Below are positions 10,801 through 23,800 of a DNA stretch of 64,000 bases, piece after piece. Position 1 is the stretch's first letter. Every line of letters begins with the position of its first letter. The stretch comes from Cardinalis cardinalis (taxonomy: Eukaryota > Chordata > Aves > Passeriformes > Cardinalidae). The position numbers and the translations under genes are program-made. The DNA lies in the NCBI GenBank assembly GCA_014549065.1, contig JACDOX010000007.1, positions 5,325,034 through 5,389,033 of the forward strand, written 5' to 3'. Under the pieces are notes generated by a model. The model made no database searches, had not been told where the DNA came from, and saw only the letters and a program-made list of their open reading frames with translations.

Positions 10801-13800
10801 CTGATGTGCTAAATAGCACCTACTANACTCCTGGTTCCTCTCTCATTACAAACAAATCTTTGTTCTTCATGGTAGGATAGCTTTCTGAAGTGGTCATANC
10901 TAGTTACCCTAAGTCTGTCTCCTAGGTGCCATGAGAGAAAGTGACCACAGCTTTCAGCTGAGCCACAGCAGCAGGTCCTGTGCATGCTTGNTGCCCTTCA
11001 TAGATGAGAGGCCAAACCTCAGCTGAAAAGCGTGGCACAAACTTGGGATAGTTCTTTTCAGGTGACAGCTGCAATGGGCACCTGCACAGTGTAACTCATT
11101 TCTCTGACCTGTACTCTGGCACTGTGGGAGCAGTAGTGCCTCTAGGAGATCCAGGGAAGGCTGGAACACTGGTTTGAGCTACTTGGTGTCACAGAGCATG
11201 GTGTGGTGGAGCTCATGCTCTGGTGCTCAGGTCTGATGTAGTTTCACNTCTGTCTTGTCACAGGAAGATGGTGGTTCCTCCAACAACGTTCCTGAAGCAA
11301 GTATATTGGTATGGGCTTGGGTACCAGCTGTGCTAACTGGATGGATGGCACTGCCCAGAAAGCTGCCATCTTGTGTTCCAGTCTTCCCATACTTTCCCAT
11401 TCTTGAACTTGCCTCCAGGAGGATCTCTCCTGTTTATAATACTTTTTAGTCTATAACTTGGGAATTTCTGATCTGCTTAAAACTTCGTCCAGCCAGTCTG
11501 TCTTATGTGAGTAGTCTTCTCAAATTTAGTCTCGCCACACTGAAACAGTCCTAAAGGACACTGAACAATGGACCTTTCAACTTTAAAGAGCACCTCAGAA
11601 AATTAAATGTTGTTTACAGCCAAGTCAGAAAGGAATGTCTCCTGTGTGAGGTTAAAATACCTGTGGAGGCTCTGTCTAACAGGCTCCAGGACGAGCCACC
11701 TCCTAGGAGTGCTTCAGAGCTGCAATTAATAGTGCCTTCCTCTGTAGTCCCTTATCATTCCCTTTCTGAGAGACCTTCTGTGCACTTAATCTGAGCTTTT
11801 AGGAATCAAGAAAGGTTTTCCAAGGATTCACTGCTTTCCTCTAATTACCTTTACAATGGCAGGCCATGAGTTAAACACGAAATGTACTTTGGGAGTGTTG
11901 CCTCTCTCTAAGTGAAGGCAAAATCTCACTGTACAGATGTATTCCCATTGGAAATGCCTGAAGTTCATTCAAGCAGAAATGGCTGGTGTGGTGCACCAGC
12001 CCCAGGGCCACCCAGCCTTGTGCCATCCCTCCTGCTTCCACCCTGCACAGCTGTTCCCAGTCCCCCTTCAGGTCTGGCCAGGGGTGTGCGTGCATCTGCA
12101 TCAAATTACTTCTCTGCAGCTGTTGCTGGCACTGAGCTCATGGGGAAGCCTCTGGCGGCAGCTAAAAGGGTCTTAAATAAGTTTGCAACCGGCCAGAGCC
12201 CTTACTGGTTGCAGGTTTCCTGTATCCATGTGGATACCTCTCAGTAAGTGTTCTGAAAGTGGTTTGCTCTCGCTGGAGACCTGGANTAGGGCAGGGCTGC
12301 CTTTCTGCAGGAAGCTACACTGTTGACCAGACCAGATTGCTTTGTCCCTCTGGGTGGCAAGGTGCCAAATCTTCTTTTTCTCCCTCATGCTGATGGTGAC
12401 ATGCCATGGCTGTATGCATCCTGTGCTGTGTTTGTGCTTAAGCTCTGTGGTGTGATAGAGTGTGTGTTGCACAGGACCATCTCGGTCTGCATCATTTGCA
12501 AACAGACTCTGGTTTGTTCCCAGAGATGCAGGGGACTGGAANAAAAAAAGGTAGATACTTGCTTTTGGGAAGGTAGACTTGGCACTTAAATCACAGATTT
12601 ATTTTAAAGGCTTTGCTTTCCTGCAAACAATTGTTTCTTGAAGGAGAGCGGCACTGGGGGTTTAAGTCTCGGGAGGTGAGGCAGTGAGNAAGGCTGGCAG
12701 TGTGCTGCTTGAGGCAGCACTGACAGAGATGGTAGGGAGAAAGCAGCTACTTGGGTGGCCTGATAGGAGAGGAACTAGTGGAGCAGGGCTGGCAAAGAAA
12801 GGGATGATGGTTTCAAACAAACAGGCTGAAAAAATTGTTTTTGTTGATAACTACTTTCACAGACTGCCANGCGGTAGTGAGGCTAAATAAGCAGCGTAGT
12901 GGTCTAGTTCTCAAAAGTTGTGAAATAAGGTGAGGCAGGGGAAAGGGTAACTTTGGCTTTAAGTTGTCCTTGAGCTGACAGCCAGGCACCTGTGAGACTG
13001 AATGCAAGGTGCATCTCAGGAACAGAAGGTGGTCTGAGGGTGATGGGAACAGAGAGAGAAGAATTTCTCTTCCAAGTAGATGCAGAAGAGAGAAGAAAAG
13101 TGTTGTCCGGAGCTGAGTCTTGCAGACCCCTGGAGAGGGCTGTAGGAGTTACAAAGGTTGTTCTTTAAACAAACAGAGATGTGAAACATTGTGTCAGAGA
13201 ACTGGGAAAAAAGAAGGGGAACCGCTGATTTTCTTTGGTAAGAGAAACTATTGTAAGCACTTAAAATGCTAAAGCATGGCTATATTTCTCTGGGAGAGTA
13301 AAAGGAGGGAATAGAAGGAGGAAGGGTAGAAGTATGGCATGATGTCAATCAGGAAAAAAGTTTGGGGCTGAAGCTAGTGAAATTGTGTTCCTGATGGGAT
13401 TTCTATGAAGGGCAAACAGATGAGAAGCTGTCTNGCTCTTGTGGCTCTCTTTTGAAAGAAATAGCAAGATCTGAGCAGAACATGCAATCTCACACTTTCC
13501 ACTACCTCGATCATTTTAGTGAAGCAGAGGTAATCTGAAGAAAGCCATTGAAGAGANAACTTGTTGCAGAGAGCATCTGCTTGCTTGGTGGCTTCTTGCC
13601 ACTAGTGACAGCCACTCTGAGGCTGGGAGCAGAGCCAGAGAGTGCTGTGTGAGCTGGGGAAGGTGTAACTGGGGGAGAAGAAGGAAACAAAGACACAGAG
13701 GCATGAATGTGACAGCAGAGCTCTGAAGTCCCAGNTGAAGTCAGCAAGCACAAAACCATNTACATTTCCCTCCTCCTCTTTCTTGCCCTCTGCTCATTCT

Positions 13801-16800
13801 CACTGATAAAGCATGCCTGATTAGGTCTTCCCAGTTCTGCAAATCTCAGATGTAACCAGAAATTAGTCTATGCAAGGATGAAAGTGTTTAGTTTTCTTTC
13901 TGTTCTTGATTTCTTTTACTTCTTGAGAGAAGNAGGTGGCTAATGTAACTCATGTTTATTGCTAAATGTTGCTCTTTGATGTCTTCTTATTACAATAGCC
14001 TGATTTCAAAGTCAGCAATAAACTAGAGGGGTGGCACCTCATAAACATAGGGCTTCATTTTTGGCCCTGTAAACATCTTGAAACTTAAAATTTAAAGGAA
14101 AAAAAAAAAAGAGTTGCCCTCTTTTGCTTGCAAATAACTCCTTCATTTCACAAAACAACAGCTCTCTAAGTAAACAAACCTCAAAATCCTGCTCCCTCAT
14201 CTCCTCTGACCTCTTGTACCCTTTAGCCAGAAAAAAAAGCCAAAGAAAGCAGTTGATTGCTCTTGATCAGCCTGTGTAAGTTTTGATCAGCTAGCTGTGT
14301 CTNCCTTCTTCTTTAACACAACTTTTATCAGAACATTTTTCTGGGCATCTGTTTTTGTGTGGGGCTCCTGCCTGATGTGTTGCACTTCGTGTGCTTTTTG
14401 TCATCAAACTACAGACAACAAATTGGCTGATTGGCTGATACTTTGAGGGAGTTGGGGCAGAGGTTATTTTTGTGAAACAAAATGTACAGTTTTTTCTAAG
14501 TTGTTTTTTTCAGTCATAGTAAGCTCTGTCAGACTAAATTATTTTTAAGTTCCCTTCGTTCCTCCTGCCCTCTGACTTCTGCAATACTGGATGCAGTATT
14601 TGCATTAGTTAAATAGGCCTCAGTAATTTACTTCATTATGGAAAACTAATCTGCTTGTTAAAACTGTTAGTTTATCAAACAGTGAAATACAGTATTGTTC
14701 TGGCAGAGACTTTGCTGGCAGACACCAGTCCTTGGGTATCTTTCAGTGAAGGGATATGATAAGATGAACTCTTAGCTTAGAGAAGCAGATCAGTCACTTT
14801 GGCTATCAGAACTTGTAGTTTCTGTAAGATACATGGTGGGTGTTATCTTGAAATCCTGGCTGAGTACAATGCAGAGTGCCCAGTTTCCAAGCTGAGTGGC
14901 ACTGCAAACCCCATTATTACTGTGATACTCTCTNTCAGCCTCATTAGGGATGATGAATGAGCTGAAGCAGATTTTCCCCTCTTCTGCAAAGACCTGCTGA
15001 CAATGGTTGCTGCCTGTGTATATGCGCAGGGTGAATAAATCAGCTAAACTATTACTACAGTAATACTAACCTTTAANCAAAAAAGAAAGTAATTCTTATT
15101 ATCTGCTTAAATCTCTTGATTCTTCCCTTCTCCTCTACAGAACCACCTTCTAGCTCCCTTGCCTTAAAAAGCTGGGTCATGCAGAAAGCACAAGTGAAAT
15201 CTTTTGCATTTGTTTACTATTGTGCTATTCCCAGGCAAATGAAATTGACTCTTGGGCTTTCCTAAGGCTGAACATGTGAACAAGTCAATTTGGCTGGACA
15301 GCATTCCTGTCAGACATCANTGCCCCAAGCCTGCAATGGCATTCCCACATGTCAGGCTCCACTGATCAGTAGTTTCCAGTGTGCCTGTAGGGGCTAGGCT
15401 GGGAGGCTTGGCCCTTTTGCCAGCTGTCTTCTCATGGGGCAGCTTAAGCTGAGCTTTGGGTCGTACCAGCCAAGTGCAAGTAACCATCCTTGGTTCCCTN
15501 CTGTCCTTTTCCATGTCACTTTCCTGCTGGGAGCAGTGTCCTGAGCTCTGTCTCAGCTGTGCTGGGCAGAGCAGGATGGGTTCCCTCAGCAGACCATGGG
15601 TCCAAGGAGGCTGTGAAGAGTGGGTGTTGTGCTGCCTGGCATGAAACAGCACAGCAGCTGCTTCTTCCACAGTACCACGTGTGCTGATGGTCCTGGACAA
15701 GCTGTCCAGTAAATAAAGGGTTACTGGGATTGGTGTCTGAGTGCATTTTGGTTAAGGGAATCCCAAGGAATCCCGAGTTCCTGTTCAGGTGTGCAGAACA
15801 GTAGATGCATCTCTAAGCAAAAGCTACAAAGGTCTTGTTCCCTCCCCTTTAGTTTATCATGTAGACAGGCATTAAACTTGACACTTGAAGATGGCTTTTT
15901 CTAGCTTGAATCTAAGAAAAAGAAAACTTCTGGTTACTTTTTAAATAAAAAGACTTCAGCCTTTTCAGTTTGAAGTGTGTCCACAGAAGTAAGTTGCTGC
16001 TCTAATTTTTCTGGAGAAGAGCAGGGGGTGGNGGACAAAGGAGGACTTTTTTCCTCCATTGGAACCAGCTGTGGTTTGCTTGCTTTGTGTGCATTTGGAT
16101 GGGCACTCTGAAATCCAAACTGGAACTAGCAGTTAATATTACAAACAAGCAGCATAATTTGACTAAACAAGCTTTCAGATGATCACAACTGGGCTTTGAT
16201 GCTCAAGAGTGGGATTTTCATAACTGCGGAAGTAATTTGAGAACATGCTTGTGCCCAAAGCCAGTAGGGTTATGTTGGCTTCTTTTTTTCCTTTTTGCTT
16301 GAAGATGATTATGGTGATGATTCATAATTTTGTTAGTCTCAGCAAAAGAGTGGCTTGCATGTATAGTTGATTTAACAGCTGAGAACCTCTAAGCAAGTCA
16401 TTCTCCATTTTGAGGAAGAATTTGTCTAGAGAAAATTCTCCCCCTTCTTATTTCTTTTGTGTGCTTGTTAGTTTTATGTCTTTGGTTTCAAGCCCTAGTA
16501 TTGGCTGACTTTGCAAATAAGAACTTCCATGAGGTCCTAGTTACAGCCTTACTTGTTCTTGGATTTGTGACTGTGGTTCCATGTGTTCAAGAGTGAGTTA
16601 GGATGGCTTTAGAGGTTCAGTTTATGAACAGTAGTTAATTCATGCTATACAATCTGAAATATTAAATTAAATGTACCAGAAGGGTGATTTAAGCTGTTTA
16701 GTCTAACTAGATGCCTGTTTTCATTATTATAATTTCTTTAAATAGAAGATCAAATTCTTCCCTCCAGTTCTTAACAGCATATTTTGTTTCTAATATCAGA

Positions 16801-17490
16801 AATAAGGACCATTGAAATCTTCTCCTCAGTCACTTTGAATTACTTAAAACAGCTTCGTGGATTTATAACATTTTCTATTGTCTTGTGCCAAATCACACCC
16901 TACTACCCCTGCTAGTTTTTTTTTTTGACAAGCACTTAATGGTCTGTAAAGCTTTAAAAATAAAAACCAGTGGAGTGACAGAAAAAATAAAGCCATGAAA
17001 ACTAACTTTCCTTCTGCTGCGTGGGTTGCCAGGAAATTCAGGGGTCATGTAGAGTGAGTGTATTTTCTAATAACAAGCTGTGTGCTCACATACCATGCTT
17101 CTTTAAAGGTCTTGTGGTTGGGATCCCAGTGGTATTGATGGGAAATGTGCAAAGAATTTTTATAAGGTTCTTTGAATAGCTGAGTAACTTCTTTTGAAAA
17201 CAGTAGAGTGAATAGTTTTGCTTTGGAGAGGAATGGTTCTGTGGATGCCTGAGATGATGATAATGAATGATGGACCTTCAAAGTTAAGTCCTACAAATGC
17301 AGTTATCCTCTAGAGGATTTAATGAAAACTTAATTTTTTAAAAATGTGATTTCTTTTAACATGAAACACTTGGGTGCACCTGTGATGTCTTGGTAGCCAT
17401 GGTTATGTTCTGATGGGACGACCTAAAAGGCTACTAGTAGACTTGTAAGCACCAACAAGTGACTGTATTCACCACAGAATAGGTTTGAAT

Positions 17491-17560
17491 AGTAGAAGTT
17501 GGAGTCGATCTCAGAAGTCTTTTCCAACCTGATTGATCCTGTGGCTCTCTAATTCTCTGA
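17491..17560 (+). mobile_element. CR1 LINE 3'-end fragment
   Basis: The sequence reads GTTGGAGTCGATCTCAGAAG followed by TCTTTTCCAACCTGATTGAT. This resembles the 3' end of avian CR1 elements (GTTGGACTCGATGATCTCAA-type, then TTTTCCAACC and an ATTCT-type terminal repeat). A short deletion in the GATGATCTC block and a degraded terminal octamer suggest an old copy. Only the last 60 to 70 bases are recognisable, as is usual for 5'-truncated CR1. It lies about 90 bases before the exon 2 acceptor. Confidence 0.75.
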
Positions 17561-17651
17561 AGAGAGGTGATCCATACCGTGTTCAAATGCCAAACTGGAC
17601 AGCTGGCCTGTGGTGACACATCTGCTGATGCTCTGTTTGTTTCTCTTGCAG

Positions 17652-17874
17652 TTTGGGGCTGAGTTCAGAAGGTTCTCTCTGGATCGCTACAAGCCAGGAA
17701 AGTTTGAAGACTTCTACAAACTAATTCTTCACATCCATCACATAGCCAACCTGGAAGTGATGATCGGATATGCTGATGTGCATGGAGACCTTCTCCCTAT
17801 TAATAATGATGACAACTTCTTCAAGGCTGTTTCAAGTGCTCATCCACTGCTCAGGGTTTTTATCCAAAGACAAG
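17652..17874 (+). CDS. PARD6G: PARD6G coding exon 2 (PB1 domain)
   Basis: This 223-base exon encodes residues 25-98, from FGAEFRRFSLDR to LLRVFIQRQ, plus the first base of codon 99. It begins after the acceptor CTTGCAG and ends at the donor AAG/GTAAGA, giving a phase 1 intron. Joined to exon 1 it completes the PB1 domain (about residues 18-98), which in Par6 proteins heterodimerises with the PB1 domain of atypical PKC. The block YADVHGDLLPINNDDNF is the highly conserved Par6 segment at the OPCA position. FGAEFRRFSLDR and KPGKFEDFYKL are also family hallmarks. Several central residues (LILHIHHIANLEVMIGY) differ from mammalian Par6 gamma as I remember it, mostly conservatively. No frameshift or stop is present. 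Reading into intron 2 would add about 27 residues before a stop at 17955-17957, so intron retention would yield a PB1-only protein. Confidence 0.97.
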
Positions 17875-20800
17875 GTAAGATGCAGTTTCATTTCAGTGCC
17901 TCNAAGTGTGCTGCGGCAAGGGGGAGAGTGGATTTGTGGCACCCATTTAAAGGCTGAAATCCTCTAAGAGGCATCTAGGAGCCATCTTGCTCTTCCTCAC
18001 NGGCACTTCATTGCAGCTGGCAGGAATGGCATGGCTTCATGGCAGGGAGGGGGACTGCAGTGCTGCCTGTAAGGTGTTTGAAGGATACCATGCTGAGGCG
18101 AATGTACCTTGTGCTGCTGTCCTGTCATCACCCGAGCATTCCAAGTGCACCATTTCCCTTGGTGGAGGGAGGGGATCTTAGTACTACTGCTTCACATTTA
18201 GAGATCTTATCTATCCATCTTGATAGTCAGTGTCATACCCAAGTTATTCATGCCTGTGTGTGAATGCACACAGATGTGTAGTTCTGAAAGGAAAAAAAAT
18301 TGTCACAAACGACATCTTGTTTGACTCTGTTAACCTGGCAAATGATGATATTTTTTTCCCCTCTGTCCTTATACTAAGGAATGCTGATTATTCCCATTTT
18401 GAATCATCAAGCAAACCTTGGGAAGAGCTGCTTGAATATCAAGATGACATCAGGTTTAAGGCCTATGTGTTACTCTCCTTAAGGACCATGTTTGGCAGTC
18501 TCTTCAGAAGAGGACTGGCTTTTATAATAAGGTGTCTGCTCACAGAACTCCTTAAATCCCAGGGAAACCTAACACTGTGTTAACACTTCCTCCACAGTTT
18601 TTTTTTTCAGCCATGTAGTGATTTATAGCACAGGGCTTTTGGAATTAAAATCTCGTCAGCAGCAGATTCAGAAACAAGACTTGATTTGAGACTTGGAGCA
18701 GTCATGTGGCTTTTTTTTGGCCAGGACTTTTGCTGTGTACTGATAAGGATTTAGCAAGAGGTTCCAACATGCTCATTGGTGTGAACTGGTGGAGTGTTTT
18801 TGATTTGGTGTCGTCAAATACATCTGGGACTGTGTGGCTCCTGTCTGTTCAGAGCATATTGTCTGCCACCTTTAAGATGTGATTTTTAGATGCTCAAAGA
18901 GCCAATTGAGAAGAGGGTTTAAAGCAGTTTGTTTAGTTGATCTGTCTGTTAGGTGAGTGGAAATGTCTATGGGAGAAAACTTGCTCCTTGTTCTTGTGCA
19001 GAAAGTACAACTGTGTATCACAAATCCAATTAGGTCTTCCTGCAATGCCTGTTAGGGCTTGTGAATGTTCATGGTGGGTCACGGCATTAGAAATCCTTTG
19101 CATGACTTTGTCATGCCTACTTCAGTTTAAGTTTATTTCTGTCTCTGGATTGGTCCTGTTCAGAATACAGGTCTCTGTGCTCTGGACAGACTGCTGAAAC
19201 CACTGACCTAACCCTGCATTGGGAGGGGTTTGCCACTGAAATGCTCGTCACAGAAACAGGCAAATCGGAGAACTGTTGTCTTCTTATAGAAAAAAATTCT
19301 CCTTCTTTTTCTAGGAGAAGTATGCTGGTTATTAAGGTTTTTAACTTTTAACTTTAATGGAAAANGGCAATATTTCCTTTTTAAAAAGCTTTTATTTCAC
19401 CTGTTGCTCAGTGAAAAGAATCATGCTGACAAATGAAGGAAGACAGGCCTGTTCTTCCTCACATGTGGCAAAGCCTCAAATCTTTCCCAACACACCTCCC
19501 TCTATAAAGCTGAAGGGAACGGTAAATTCTGGCCCATCCCTTTGCTTAGTGCTAACTTTCACAAGGGACTCCTGAGGTTAATATTTGAGATTAGTACTTG
19601 TGGATGATGGTCCCTAACAGTCATGCTCATCTCCTTTCCTTAGACAAAGCCTTTAGAAATTTTTATCATCAAGAATGAAGGTGAACTCTTCATCTTTTTT
19701 TCCTTTCCTCTGCTGGGGTGATAGAGCAGTGCTGGTCCTTCTGTTGGAGACCTGCACAAGAGAGCAAGGTGACTAGCACCAAGAAATCATTGTGCCATTC
19801 AGGGGAATGTGGTGTGCCTGCACCCTTGATTCTGACTTCAGAGGCAGGAAATTAGCATGACAGGGATGCTAGTAAAATATGTGAGCAGTGCTCTCTTGGG
19901 TCTTTGAAGGAGACTGCAGAGCATCNGCTCTCAGGCTGTTGGATCAGGGATCACTGCTTTTCAGTGGGAGTAGTCCTGGGAGCTGGCTGCCAGAGGTTGT
20001 TCTCNGTGTTGTAGAGTGGGGAGAGTTACAGGGAACAGAGCAGAAGTATGCAGGCACAGGAGGACTGAATAGTTGAAGGTCAGGTCTCTTTTTCTAGCAA
20101 AGCAAACTGTTTATCAACTGCATGATTAGTCATCCTGTCTGTTTTCCCAGTTTATAGCTGACCTACCCTTTCTCTTGTCAGGTCAATTTCACAGTCATGT
20201 TAAAACACTTAAAACATTCTCAGAGTGGCAAAATAGGTAACTTGGTCTTTGCACAATAATCAGGCAACAGTTTCCTAGTTTGATGTTTTTCATCTGACTT
20301 AGTCTTGCACTTTTTCAGTTCAAAAGTCTTTCTCTCACTTGTCCCTGGAGGCAAACATTGTGCTCATTGCTTGGACTCTTCATGCCAGGTTGGTGTCCAG
20401 GTATGGGATGGCTGTTTTAGTCCCCTTTCTCTTTCTTTTTTTAATTTTTTTTTTGTTCAAATCTCCTGAGCCCCAAATTTGTCAGGATCACAGTAGTCCC
20501 ACACAGGGGATGTTCGTGCTTATTAGCCAGCCATTTTAATAAGGACTAGAATTGATGTTCCCAGTGTGCTTGCAACAATTGCTGTTCACAATTTTTGGGT
20601 CTTGAAGAATCTGGGACATTTGCAGGTTATGTTTGAGTAAATTCATCTGTAGCAAGTTTTTATAGCTCATAGTGATTTGTCTGCTTAAAGTATATGGTGC
20701 TCTTTTTTTTTTGTTTGTCTCCAATACCAAATTACAGTGTGGACAAAAATCCTAATTAGAGAACCAGGCTATAAAAAGAAAAAGCAGTTTTCCTTTGACT

Positions 20801-23800
20801 TGCTTTCCCAGGCTGCAAGTATGGGTCATGTCCTGTGTTGTAAACTGACGTGGCTCTTTTGGCTTTGTTAGTACAGTAGTGATTTACAACTGATGCTTTG
20901 AGCACAAGGATTTGTTCACTCAGCTGTAACTGATACCAGACATACACAGAATTCCCCATGGAAGGTGTCTGCTGCTGTGGAAGGGATAGATGTCTCAAAG
21001 ACCTTAGAACAATGCAGGAACTTGAGGATATGTTTGACTTGCTCCATAATAACTTTTGCATTTTACCCAAGACCTGCCTCAAGGAAGAGCTTATCTGATG
21101 ATGCTGATCATGTTTTTCAAGACTGTTTGGTCTGTGTCTGACTTAAACTGCAGCACTTGAAACAATCTCTTGTATACTGCAAAAATATTTAAGTGTGACC
21201 CATGAATTCAAGCAGAAACATAAACCAGAAAAACTGAAAAGAGTTAGTGTTACGTATTGTGAAAGCATTACATTATTTCTTGTATGATTAAATTGAATGA
21301 AATTATTATTAAATCTTGCTTCAATGCCTGTCTCACAGAGGCACAGTATATGTTCAAACTGATCTGTATTGGAGCATTCTTAATAGAATGGAATAAGTGG
21401 CAGAATTATTATGTGTTCTTCATTGTAAACCTGCCTCAAATGGCTCCTTGAATTTTGCAGAGGGGGAATATNATTGTAAGTGGAGGTCTACCAAGTAAAA
21501 GAGATTTGAGAATTTCTCCTCTTTTGCTTGTGTGGCAAAATGAACAAGCTGATCATCCTGTCAGTACTCTGTGCAGTGCTTTTTTTCCAAGGTTTCTTTT
21601 TTTTCAAGTGGTATGTGTAGGACCAAGTGTAGCAAGCAGAGTGAACAGAGTGGTTAACTGAGCACACTGCTGTAAATCCAGGGTAATGATTCTGATACTG
21701 GGAGAACTGATGAAGGCTGCTGATATCCAACCTTCACTACCAGGGTCAGCCAGGTCTATAGGGTTTGCATGGGCAGTAGCAGAAAAGCTGCTGTAGCTCA
21801 AGTTGCAAAGGAGGTGGGAGAGGTGGTGCACAGCCTATCTGGTCTCATCCTGATGCTAGACCGAGGTCAGATGAACTCACCTGAGGAGCCTTTCTGTTTT
21901 GTCCACAACAGAAGGTATGTTCTGATTCTACAAAAATAACAATAAATTAATAAAGGGGGGGCACTTTGTCAATCATAAAGCAAATTCTAGATCAAATTCA
22001 CAATCTTTCCATCAGTAAAGTTAATTTTAAAGCGTTGTAAAGGTTTAAATGGTTTCATTGTATGTGTCCTGCAAGTGGGAGACAGATGAAGCGCTGAAGT
22101 GGCAGGTGAAAAATTTGTATTTCAGGTTAACTTTGTCAAGTATTACACTTCCTGCAGGAACAGGAAAGGCAAAAAAAAAAATCTGAACAAGCTGAAGAAC
22201 ATTCTAATAGCCATTACACTAAACCACACTCCACAGGAAGATGGAGCAGGGCCTTACATCATAAATTAGTGAAACCACAAATTAACTGCAGCTGTTAGTT
22301 GACATGGATGGAAGTTAGAGAAGGCTAATGACTTCTGATATCTGTGTTGTCTTGCATTTTGCAGTCTAGAAAACTGATAGTATGTAAAAAGCCATCAAGT
22401 AGCACCTTCAGAAACTTGGTATAAGTGTCTTCTTTTGTAGTTATATTTTTTAATAGTCCATTACTGTTACAGTAAACCAGCACTGAACACCAGTCATTGC
22501 TTTCCTCCTCCAGTGGTTAAAACTGCTGTCTGCCATCAGTTCTCACTTAAAGCTTGATCCAAAATCAACAGGGGAAAAATGTGCATTTACCTGGTTGGGT
22601 TCTGGATTTGGCTTGTTTTAATGTAAAGATTGGAAGATGCTGTTTTTCTTCAACTGCATACAGTGACTAATGTATTTAAACTGCTGCGCCATGCAATATA
22701 TTTGTGCATGTTCAGAAGCAGTTCATAACTCTGCAATTTGTTATTTACCTGGCAAAGTTTTGTGCAGCTCTAAGTACCAACATCTGTGCTTAGCTTTCTT
22801 GTATTATAAAATCAGAGCAATCACACTCAGTTTTAAAATAAAAATGCGCTAATGGGAATCATGCNCAGGTCTGCCTGAAAAAGCAATGGTGGGTTGTTTT
22901 ATTGTCTTTCATACTCTGAGCAGATAATCCCCAGGAATGGTTGTTGGCTGTCTAACCACATGTGTTAAACACAAAAACTGGCTTTGAGGCAGCAGCTATT
23001 TCCAGCTACCTAAAACTTTTAACTCTCTGCTCAGCCTTCTAGAGTGGGTACAGTTACAAAAGCTTGAGTTCAATTCCTTCACATCTTGTTTTTGGTTCTT
23101 CAGTAACTCTCCTGTTTGTTTTGCAGCAGAGGCATTGACTTTGTTTTCTCAGAATGTTATATTTCTAAACAAGAACAATGTGATTTTACTGCTGTTGTCA
23201 AAGGTATTTGATATATTAAATAATACAACAGTTTGTAGCACATANTAAGTGAGAATACTGAACTCCTTCTGCTCTTCCTTTTGGTTGAGCTAAGCAGATT
23301 TTCACAATGGTCTTCTAGGAGTCTGAGAGAATAGAATACATTTTATTAGAGTGTGCAGAGAAGGTGATTTGAGGTCTTCAGTTTATCTCCTCCAAAGGAG
23401 GCTGGGAGGGTGAAGAAGAAACTCTGCTGACANTCAGTGCAGCTCCAGGGTGCACTGGAGGATGTGGCTCTGCTGTTGATCAGACTGTCCCAAGGCTGCT
23501 TCCCTGTCTCCTCTGCCCTGGCACTAACGTGACCCAGTGGCTGAGCTCCCTGAGCCAGCTCGGGCAGAAAGCAAGTAGCTCGAGTGAGGAGCATGGGACA
23601 GGCAGATTTAAAGCAACTTAACACTGCCATGAAGCCTCTGCTTTCTGGGAGGAAGAACTTGTCTGCTTCTAGCCTTTGGAAGTGTGCAATTCCACTGTGT
23701 TTGGAAAGGAGGAAAAGCATCTTGCCTTAGCTTTGACAAGATTAGAGGAGGGTGGTAAATTTCGTGCTAGTATATAGNAATTGCTGCTAGGCTTATATTA

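Larger units (their letters stand above)
4893..17651 (+). other. PARD6G: PARD6G intron 1
   Basis: This 12.76 kb intron lies between the donor GTGAGC at 4893 and an acceptor ending in TTTCTCTTGCAG at 17651. The acceptor has a good pyrimidine tract and a plausible branch site (CTGATG) about 25 bases upstream. Phase is 0. The first 700 bases belong to the CpG island and the remainder is AT-rich. I see no coding exon or RNA gene in it. Contents recognised are a GT repeat and G-rich tract at 7.8 kb, T-runs at 9.25 and 16.9 kb, an A-run at 14.1 kb and a CR1 fragment near the 3' end. A 129-codon open frame at 8048-8437 matches no family I know. Confidence 0.9.
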
